A stretch of DNA of 33,989 nt from contig PHBY01000027.1 in assembly GCA_002840735.1 (NCBI GenBank), positions 20,269-54,257 on the forward strand, given 5' to 3'. The stretch comes from Chloroflexi bacterium HGW-Chloroflexi-2. Its GTDB lineage: Bacteria > Chloroflexota > Anaerolineae > Anaerolineales > Anaerolineaceae. The number at the start of each line of letters is the position of its first letter. The stretch's first letter is position 1. The notes under the pieces were generated by a model, which was given only the letters and a program-made list of their open reading frames with translations, was not told where the DNA came from and ran no database searches. The position numbers and the translations under genes were made by a program. This document shows, piece after piece, positions 8,701-16,200 of the stretch.

Positions 8701-9078
8701 CCGGTTATTGTAGGATTGAAGGTATGTGAACTGGTTCCCCCATCGGTAGAGGTGACTGTTACCCCTGATCTATTATGGCCTCCCAATCATAAATATGTAG
8801 ATGTGGTTGCAACCGTTACAGCATGGGATAACTTTGATCTTGATCCTCAAATCACGTTAGTTTCTGTTTCCTCCAATGAACCGGACAATGGTGACGATGA
8901 TGGCAATACAATTGATGATATTGTCATAGTAGATAAATTTACCTTCAAACTTAGAGCTGAACGATCTGATACCGGTACAGGACGAATTTACACGATCACT
9001 TACATGGTTACAGATGCATGTGGAAATACCACTTATCAATCAGCAATGGTTTATGTTCCCATCAGTATGGGCGAATAA
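5758..9078 (+). CDS. Secreted ExeM/NucH-type endonuclease with two lamin-tail domains
   Basis: The ATG at 5758 is chosen because GGAGG (5744-5748) lies nine bases upstream and a signal peptide follows; an in-frame ATG at 5683 lacks both. The product is 1106 residues. Order: signal peptide to about 33 (VQA|E), lamin-tail domain about 37-200, second LTD-like domain about 212-340, proline linker (PPPPP) near 408, OB-fold of the YhcR/ExeM type about 420-515, then an endonuclease/exonuclease/phosphatase domain about 676-987. EEP motifs: FNVLNYF, GLMEIENN (E727/E729), GDLN (D875, N877) and SSDHDP (D979-H980-D981). The C-terminal domain begins with WPPNHK near 1007. The family degrades extracellular DNA and sometimes RNA, with divalent metals. 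It is followed by an intrinsic terminator and a paralogue. The gene is visibly A+T-richer than holB or pcrA. Confidence 0.88.
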   Translation: MKTKIGFVNLLMASVLAWTSILGEVMPHQIVQAETAELFFSEYIEGSSFNKALEIFNGTGAPIDLTVGGYNIQMFFNGSSTAGLTINLIGTVSDGDVFVVTNASAIDSIKSVADQITTATNWYNGDDAVVLRKGTSIIDSIGQIGFDPGSAWISGSISTIDNTLRRKFDICEGDLEAYDAFDPAYEWDGFPKDSIDGLGSHLAECGQGSKEPKINEFLANHVGTDIIEYVEIYGEPNTDYSAYKILEIEGDFYQAVTGTIDEVIPLGTTDSNGLYLANLPANALENGTLTLLLVKNFTGALGNDLDTNEDGIFDIYPWDTIVDAVAVNDGGASDLTYGVPVLTAYYDGLPYVPGGASRIPDGYDTDVATDWIRNDFDLAGIPGFTGTITLGEAYNTPGLLNMIYETPPPPPEQCGDPYTTISSIQGIGLESPFKDSFVSTEGVVTATFDGKNGFFIQDPIGDDNPDSSEGIFIYLSGFILPEEFSNWDTVRVRGSVSEFNGLTEITITQLWICNDIDPENSAEPIETITPTEITLPVTTVDEFEKFEGMLVALPQALTISEYFNFDRYGEIVLTTERYLTFTAEYEPSILDYLDAVEEFKRNRIIIDDGRTAQNPDPAIHPNGSIFDLGNLFRGGDTVANVTGIMDYGFSEYRIQPTQGADYTGINPRTNSPEDVGGDIKVASFNVLNYFTTLNSRGANTIEEFVRQRAKIIAAISVIDADVVGLMEIENNNAAIMDLVAGLNGLMGQGTYAYVDTGVIGTDEIKVAMIYKPSTVDLYGSHAILDNSVDPRFLDTKNRPALAQSFMDKTNGGVFTVAVNHLKSKGSDCNDVGDPDLGDGAGNCNLTRLNATQALVDWLADDPTESGSKNYLIIGDLNSYDKEDPIDAILAGPDDVAGTEDDYTDLLFHYVGEDAYTYVFDGQIGYLDHALVNSDLFDMVTGTTVWHINADEPDLIDYDMSFKLPAQDALYAPDPFRSSDHDPVIVGLKVCELVPPSVEVTVTPDLLWPPNHKYVDVVATVTAWDNFDLDPQITLVSVSSNEPDNGDDDGNTIDDIVIVDKFTFKLRAERSDTGTGRIYTITYMVTDACGNTTYQSAMVYVPISMGE

Positions 9079-9105
9079 AACTTTCAACCTGGAGTAATTA
9101 AGGTA

Positions 9106-9140
9106 AAAGAGCTGGCAAAAATAATTGCCAGCTCTTTCTT
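9106..9140 (+). terminator. Intrinsic terminator of the first nuclease gene
   Basis: Perfect 13 bp stem AAAGAGCTGGCAA/TTGCCAGCTCTTT (9106-9118/9125-9137), six-base loop, with T-rich sequence at the 3' side (CTCTTTCTTATAT). It lies 28 nt past the stop codon. The remaining 9141-9331 is A+T-rich leader for the next gene, with a small 8 bp hairpin at 9173-9191 (loop CAA) and no clear promoter. Confidence 0.85.
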
Positions 9141-9331
9141 ATATGTTAAAATTAGTCATCCAAATATTGTGTAATTTATTCAAAATAAATTCTTCAATCT
9201 GATTCAATGTAAAATCATTTATAAAAATTCCTTTCCAGAGATAAGTAACAACACGGAATACATCAAATAATACTGTCGATAAATCAATACTGCGATTATT
9301 CAACATCCTGATTCTCAATCCAAAAGGAATA

Positions 9332-12148
9332 ATGATGAAAATCTTCCTTCACTCGATATTGTTTACTTTTCTCATGTTTCAATTCGTTGGTTCGAATCAA
9401 CAACCAATAAATATACACGCACAACCTCTTCTTGATGCGACTTTCCACCGGCTATCAGATGGAATTTTCTATCAAGATTGGTCTGATCCTGGCTTGATTA
9501 CTACGAAAGATGATTGGTCAGGGGTTGAGAACATTATTGGTTTTCGAGGAGATGGATTAACCAATAGCGATGGCAGCGACCCACAAACAATCCTACAGGA
9601 TGATATCCCTGGCGTTGTGGATGTCAATGCAAACTTGCTCAATCCCAACACATTCACCACCGGTGGCGTCACAGAATTTGAATCAACATACCAGACCATT
9701 GCATTAAGTGGATCCGGCACAGCCGATGCTCCTTATATAAAAATCACCCTGGAAACAACCACCTGCTCAGATATTCGAGTGAAATACACAATCAAAGATC
9801 TGGACGGCTCAAGTGATAACGCCATCCAACCGGTAGCCATGCATTATCGCACGGGTGGAGCTGGTAATTTCAACAATGTTCCGGAGGCATTCATACCGGA
9901 TGCCACCACCGGACCAGGGCTGGCTCATAAAGTCACACCTGTGGATGTCACTCTGCCAGGCAATTCAAACAATCAACCCAAATTGGAAATTCGCATTATG
10001 ACTGCCAATGCTGTTGGAAATGATGAATGGGTTGGAATCGATGACATTGAAATTTCTGGTAATTGTCATAACCCGTATGCCAACCCCATAACACCTACCT
10101 GCCCTTCCAGTCTATTTACATATGAAGGAATTCCTATTTCGACGACGATCTCAGCCACAGATCTGGACGGAAAAGTGGTGCAAACAACGCTTCAGAGTTC
10201 CCCCGTTATGGGAATAATGCTTGAGGAAATACAACCTGCTGTTGAAATCGGTGGTGTACTTTCCGGCACTTTGTTCATCGCAGAGAACACACCGGGAGGA
10301 ATTTACAATATTGAGCTATTATTTTCCAATGATGATCCCTCACCGCAAACTGCCAGTTGTACTATACCTGTCACTGTGGTTCCACAGGTCTGTTCAAGAC
10401 TTGATACACACCAAATTGGCGAAATCCAGGGGACTGGATCAGCCAGCCCGTTTTACGGACAAAGCAACATCACCTTGAGTGGCAATGTGACTGCTAATTT
10501 TTCAGTTGGCGGATTAAATGGCTTTTATTTACAGGATGCAAATGGTGATGAGAATGAGTTAACTTCCGATGGTATTTTTATTCGCTACAATGATCCAGCA
10601 TTAGTAGATGGTCAACCAGTTCAGGTTACCGGAAAAGTGGATGAATATTACGCCCGAACCCAGCTTTCAGAAATCAGCCAGCTCACCTTTTGTGGAGTTC
10701 CGCAAGAACTTGCTGCCACGCCGCTCTCCTTAACGGTCAATCAGCGCAGCGATTTTGAAAAATACGAAGGGATGCTGGTTACATTTCCTCAAGCCCTGAT
10801 TATCTCGGAATATTACAATTTCGATCGCTACGGTGAATTAACTCTTACATCCAACCGCCACCTTAGTCCTACCAGCCAATATGAACCTGGTTCTCCAGAA
10901 TATTTCCAGGCCGTTGAAAATTTCCTGTTGGATCGAATCATCCTGGATGATGGGCGTACTAACCAAAATCCCGATCCTGCATTTCACCCTGCTGGAACAA
11001 TTTTCAATTTGGACAACCTATTCCGTGGAGGAGATCAATTGAGAAATGTAACCGGCATTTTAGATTTCTCCATGAATGCATACCGCATTCAACCTGTACA
11101 AGGCGCTGAGCACATTCTATCCAACCTTCGCCCGGAGCAACCGGCTGATGTTGGTGGGAATATCCAAGTAGCCAGCTTTAATGTCATGAATTATTTCACA
11201 ACCCTGGGAAGCCGTGGAGCTGATACAATAGAAGAATTCAATCGTCAACGTGACAAAGTCATAGCTGCTTTAATGGTGATCGACGCTGACATCGTAGGAT
11301 TGATCGAGATCGAGAATAATTCCTTAGCTATCCAGGATCTGGTTTCTGGATTAAATACAGCGCACGGAAAAGATGTCTATTCCTATGTAGACACTGGTGT
11401 GATCGGCATCGATGAGATCAAAGTTGCCATAATTTACAAACCTGCGACAGTTTCGCTCGTTGGAAATTATGCCCTGCTTGATTCATCTGTTGATTCACGC
11501 TTTTTGGATACAAAAAACCGCCCCAGCCTGGCGCAGTCCTTTCAAGATCTCAATAATGGTGTTGTTTTTACGGTTGTAATCAATCATTTCAAGTCCAGAA
11601 GCTCCAGTTGTGACGATATCGGTGACCCAGATGTTGGTGATGGAGCAGGCAATTGCAATCTTACCCGTAAAGCTGCTGCCGAAGCACTGGTTGATTGGCT
11701 TTCTGGTGATCCAACCAACAGTGGAAGTGAACATAACCTCATCATAGGAGATTTGAATGCCTATCGCAAAGAAGCTCCCATTGTAGCCATTCTTGCTGGT
11801 GCTGATGATCTCCATTCAACAAATGATGATTACAGCAATTTAATCACCACCTTTGTGGGGGAATCTGCCTATACGTATGTTTTTGACGGTCAGGCCGGGT
11901 ATCTGGATCATGCATTTGCCAGCATTTCACTTGCACCGATGGTAACAGGCACAACCATCTGGCATATCAATGCGGATGAACCAGATTTGATCAATTATGA
12001 CATGACATATAAACAACCTGCACAGGATCTGCTCTATGCACCAGATGCATATCGATCTTCTGATCATGACCCGGTGATTATCGGATTAGATTTGACACTA
12101 CTTTCAACCCCACACACGATTATCTATATCCCTTTGATTTGCAGGTAA
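9332..12148 (+). CDS. Secreted ExeM/NucH-type endonuclease, paralogue with Y-[LI]-P-L-I tail
   Basis: Product of 938 residues; AAGGA lies four bases before the first ATG, and a second ATG directly follows, so the start may be 9335. Signal peptide to about 30 (IHA|Q). The N-terminal region (about 35-245) resembles the beta-rich module preceding the OB-fold in other secreted nucleases (NDEWVGIDDIEISG near 225-238) and has no lamin-tail domain. An Ig-like stretch follows (about 255-350), then the OB-fold (about 353-455), then the EEP nuclease (about 608-918) with GLIEIEN (E659/E661), GDLN (D807, N809) and SSDHDP (D911-H912-D913). From the OB-fold onward it is closely similar to the preceding gene product. 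It lacks the C-terminal domain and instead ends in IIYIPLICR, similar to the tail of the protease at 13281-17942. Confidence 0.88.
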   Translation: MMKIFLHSILFTFLMFQFVGSNQQPINIHAQPLLDATFHRLSDGIFYQDWSDPGLITTKDDWSGVENIIGFRGDGLTNSDGSDPQTILQDDIPGVVDVNANLLNPNTFTTGGVTEFESTYQTIALSGSGTADAPYIKITLETTTCSDIRVKYTIKDLDGSSDNAIQPVAMHYRTGGAGNFNNVPEAFIPDATTGPGLAHKVTPVDVTLPGNSNNQPKLEIRIMTANAVGNDEWVGIDDIEISGNCHNPYANPITPTCPSSLFTYEGIPISTTISATDLDGKVVQTTLQSSPVMGIMLEEIQPAVEIGGVLSGTLFIAENTPGGIYNIELLFSNDDPSPQTASCTIPVTVVPQVCSRLDTHQIGEIQGTGSASPFYGQSNITLSGNVTANFSVGGLNGFYLQDANGDENELTSDGIFIRYNDPALVDGQPVQVTGKVDEYYARTQLSEISQLTFCGVPQELAATPLSLTVNQRSDFEKYEGMLVTFPQALIISEYYNFDRYGELTLTSNRHLSPTSQYEPGSPEYFQAVENFLLDRIILDDGRTNQNPDPAFHPAGTIFNLDNLFRGGDQLRNVTGILDFSMNAYRIQPVQGAEHILSNLRPEQPADVGGNIQVASFNVMNYFTTLGSRGADTIEEFNRQRDKVIAALMVIDADIVGLIEIENNSLAIQDLVSGLNTAHGKDVYSYVDTGVIGIDEIKVAIIYKPATVSLVGNYALLDSSVDSRFLDTKNRPSLAQSFQDLNNGVVFTVVINHFKSRSSSCDDIGDPDVGDGAGNCNLTRKAAAEALVDWLSGDPTNSGSEHNLIIGDLNAYRKEAPIVAILAGADDLHSTNDDYSNLITTFVGESAYTYVFDGQAGYLDHAFASISLAPMVTGTTIWHINADEPDLINYDMTYKQPAQDLLYAPDAYRSSDHDPVIIGLDLTLLSTPHTIIYIPLICR

Positions 12149-12220
12149 GAAAAATCAAATCACATTTCGGAAAGCCAATTATTATTGCCATCCCAATGGA
12201 ACTACGCTACAATCCAAGCC

Positions 12221-13228
12221 ATGGAATGGATGATTCACGGGCACGAATGGGCTGCCCAGATACTACAGAAACATATCACACAGAACAATGTCCGGCATGC
12301 TTACCTGCTGAGTGGGGCGCCTGGTATTGGACGGCGCAGTCTGGCAATCCGCTTTGCCCAGGCGCTCAATTGCACCCAACCACCGGCTCCCGGTGAACCC
12401 TGCGGGGAATGCCGATTGTGTAAGCAGATCGCTAAAATGCAGCAGGCAGACCTGACTATTACCCAAAGTCTGGATGACGCCAGAACCATCAAGGTGGAAC
12501 AAATCCGCGAACTGCAGGGCAGCTTATCTCTGGCACCCTACGAAGCCAGATACCGGATTGCATTAATGCTCAACTTTCAGGAAGCCACTCCCAATGCCCA
12601 GAATGCCCTGCTGAAAACCCTTGAGGAAGCACCACCCAGGGTGATCCTGATTCTCACGGCTGATTCAGTGGAAAACTTGCTGCCCACCATCGTCTCGCGT
12701 TGCGAAATCCTGCGGCTACGTCCTCTCTCAGTCGACCTTTGCACCACTGCCCTCCAAAAGCACTGGCAAATCCCTGCCGAGATGGCGCATGAACTGGCTC
12801 ACTTAACATCCGGTAAAATTGGTCAGGCTGTGCGCTATTATCAGGACCCGGATCAACTGGAGAAACTGCACCAGCTCGTACAGGATGTTTTTGATCTGTT
12901 AGGCAGTTCGCTGGCTGAGCGCTTCGATTATGCTGAAAAGATAGCCGATCTCAAACGCAAGAATGTAACCCGTGAGAGTATCGCCATGCTGCTGCAAACC
13001 TGGCTCTCCCTGTGGCGCGATTTTTACATCTGTGCCAATGGTTCAGATATGCCCATGACCTTTCTAAATTTCAAATCCTACAGCCAGGGGACAGCAGAAA
13101 AATTGACTGAACCCGTGATTTACCAGCAGCTTATAATTCTAGAAACCGCCCTGGGGCAATTGGATACCAATCTGAATAGTCGTCTGTTGCTGGAGAACTT
13201 GCTGCTGGATTGGCCGAAGATAGAGTAA
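12221..13228 (+). CDS. holB: DNA polymerase III delta' subunit
   Basis: Clamp-loader subunit, 335 residues from the ATG at 12221; an in-frame TTG at 12185 would add 12 residues but has no better ribosome site. AAA+ fold: the P-loop is degenerate, GAPGIGRRS at 32-40, with Arg where the ATP-binding Lys would be. This suits delta', which does not need to hydrolyse ATP. A zinc-binding set follows (C51, C61, C64, C67; CGECRLC). The sensor region includes PNAQNALLKTLEEAPP near 125-140 and SRC in 'TIVSRCEILRLRPL'. The C-terminal collar domain follows. It stands alone between secreted-protein genes, 72 nt after the second nuclease, and may rely on readthrough; no promoter was recognised. It ends at a strong terminator. 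Confidence 0.9.
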   Translation: MEWMIHGHEWAAQILQKHITQNNVRHAYLLSGAPGIGRRSLAIRFAQALNCTQPPAPGEPCGECRLCKQIAKMQQADLTITQSLDDARTIKVEQIRELQGSLSLAPYEARYRIALMLNFQEATPNAQNALLKTLEEAPPRVILILTADSVENLLPTIVSRCEILRLRPLSVDLCTTALQKHWQIPAEMAHELAHLTSGKIGQAVRYYQDPDQLEKLHQLVQDVFDLLGSSLAERFDYAEKIADLKRKNVTRESIAMLLQTWLSLWRDFYICANGSDMPMTFLNFKSYSQGTAEKLTEPVIYQQLIILETALGQLDTNLNSRLLLENLLLDWPKIE

Positions 13229-13260
13229 AAAAACGATCAGCTCTTGCTGATCGTTTTTTT
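13227..13260. terminator. Bidirectional intrinsic terminator between holB and the protease gene
   Basis: Perfect 15 bp stem, seven A residues plus CGATCAGC, loop TCTT, then GCTGATCG plus seven T residues. The A-run and T-run give a U-tract on either strand, so it can stop both convergent genes. The stop codon of holB overlaps its first bases. Confidence 0.93.
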
Positions 13261-13280
13261 ACTAAGGAATTGTAGATACT

Positions 13281-16200
13281 TTACTTGAATATCAATGGCA
13301 AGTAGATTTTCCCAGCAGGATGAACAGTAATGGTTACTGTAGCAGTGTCCACATACTCGCTTGTCGGCATTGGAATACCCAACATGTAGTAAGTAAATGT
13401 GTCAGTTCCAAAGAAACCAACATCAGGCGTGTAAGTAAAGGACCCGTCCTGATTCAACACCAACGTTCCATGCATAGGCTCATCTTTGACATCCACAAAA
13501 ATGGCATCTGTTGGATCCAAATCAACATCATTTGCCAATACACCGGGAGCAGGTACATCCAAAACAACGTCCTGCATTGTTTCATAGCTGTCATCCATTG
13601 CTTTTGGCGAGTCATTAACATTGATTACCTTGATGGTAATGGTTGCTTCTTCACTGGTTCGCATACCATCGCTTACAGTAAAGGTAAAACTATCTATACC
13701 ATAGAAATCATCATCTGGCGTATAGGTTAATTCTGGAGCAGTTCCGCTTAAAGTACCGTGAGCAGGATCATTGACCATCCAGGTTAAGGCACCACCAGGA
13801 TAAGTGTCAGAAGCTGTTAATGTGATATCCAAAGGTGTTTCTTCCAGCGTCTCCAATTTCTGGTCGTCTGCAAAAGGTTGGTCATTTACGATGAAGGAAG
13901 CAAAGGCTGTTTCCTCCATCATACCAAATCCATCAGCTGTGTGCATAACATTATTTGTGATCGTGTCACCAAATTTCAATCCAGAATCCACTATAACACC
14001 AAATGTTATCACAACGGGTTCTGCTCCAGCTTCTGCATAGTCAAAACAGATAATATCACCACTGGAAGGAGCCCAATCATTATATGCATATTTTGAACCA
14101 AGTGTCGCATCAATGTTTTCAAGGCCTACTGCGCCTAGATTATCCCAAGAGCCAACAACATTATCATACGCAATAACGAGGTCAGGATATCCAATAGAAG
14201 GATCCACTTCTCTCCAACCCCAGATTTGATAATCCATCTTTAGATTAGGATCTTCGAAATCTTCGATATCATCAAATTCAACTACCCACAAAGCACCACC
14301 TGCAAATGTAACACCTGTAACTCCTTTGTTTGTTGCTGCATCATAGACAATCACAGTATCGCGCATCCATTCCGCCACAATACCATTAGGTGTGGTAGGA
14401 TCTGGGAAATCTTGGATCTCCCAATTCCACCAATAATCAAGGATTCCATACATGTACACATAACCATCAGACGTAAAGCGAGGTGTGCTTGGAATTGGAG
14501 AACCATAATACTGTGTACCTAGACCTAAGCCAGACCATGCCCAATGAATACTATCCCCCGCAAGACCAGCAATGGTTGGGTAACCAAATTCAGTAAATGC
14601 ATCCATATAACCGCCCCATGGGGTATCACAATATGTTGGATTGATTGTGTTATCTGAGACAATATAGGTGTATTCGATTTTTGGCATTGTGCCTTCCCAA
14701 TTGATCGAATCATTTACTGGATCATATGTGGCTGGAGTGAATGTACCAGTCGTCTCTAATGAACCTGCAACATAAGTCACACCTTCGGGCAAAACATCAT
14801 CAATTACATAATGAAGGTCAGCTCCTGTTCTATTCGGGGCTACAGTAATCGTGTATGTTAACACCTCACCCTCATCCCCATAATCAGCAGACACCTCTTT
14901 GGTCACATCATCATATCGACGGTAGAGATTAACTTCAGTTTGACCAATATTGCCTGCACTCGCAGAATCAGAACCCACACTGAACCAACCATACCAGGCT
15001 GAGAGTGGTTCCATCTCTGGGATAGCCCAGGTGACTTCCAGATCAAACATTTCCAAAGCTGGAACTGCTGCTGGACCTGTGACTTCAAAATTGGTCGATG
15101 GATTCTCTGGGACAACCGCTAGAGCAAGTGTTATATCGTCCGGAGTAGCAGTACCACCCCAATTTTGAACAAGCACCCACCATTGATACTCGATTGGATC
15201 TACCCAACTCAGATATTCCAACGCCGCACCGGTTGCTGCTGCATCCCATAGCGTTGCTTCAGAAGGAACTGGACCATAACCAAAGAATAAATCCAGATCC
15301 GATGCAGAAGTCTCTAAAATCTCCATGACTACCCGTTTTGTACCAGCTGGAATATCAAAAGTCGTATACCAGACATCGCTTAGATCATCAAATGGATCAC
15401 CATTCGTTGGATCAACTGGTAATTCAAACTCAAACAATTCAGCTTCAGTTAAACCCGATTGCTTTATAGTGAGATCTGAAATTTCAATCGCATATAGATC
15501 TTCCAAAATCACACCACCAGCATCTCGATAGACATTTTTCTTAACCAAAGCTGGCAAGTTTCCCGCATCTGGTTTTACTGCCAAGGGAATACGAACATCA
15601 GTAATGGCTTCACCAGTTCCATGTGTGCTATCCGTATCAAATGTGACGGAGGCAAATTGCCAGGTGCCAATATCAGCAGCCATTACATCAATTTCAAAAA
15701 GTACTTCCTGTGTGTCACCGGCAAGAATATCAAAAGCGGATGGTGTAACAGTGATTTCAATCCCAACAGGAGCAACAGCAACTGCAGTGTATGAACCATC
15801 AGCAACAGCTGTGAATGTTCTGGTAAACGAGCATTCACCAACACACTGACTATTCTGATAAGAGGGGATATTCAAAGTTTTGACATCTCCTCCTTCAGCC
15901 GGATCAGCATCCAGAAAATTATCCCTGGTTTCATCCATGGTTAAGCCGACTAGTGCAGCTTTCGTCAAGTCAAGACGCCCATTACCATCATCAAATGCAT
16001 CTGTTGGAGTTATACCATTATCTTTAAGCATATTCTCATCAAACGCTGACATGGTAAGAGCTGATTTGATTTGCATGGGTGTCCATGTGGGGAATAAATC
16101 TTTCATCAATAGGATGGATCCTGCCACATGTGGACTTGCCATCGAGGTACCGGACATCAAATCAATTTCGTAACTGTTATTAACACCACCAAAAGGCGCT

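Noticed and set aside
12133-12159. Hairpin TTTGATTT/AAATCAAA around the stop of the second nuclease, as a terminator
   Set aside because: Only eight A-T-rich pairs with an 11-base loop and no T-run; too weak for a terminator.
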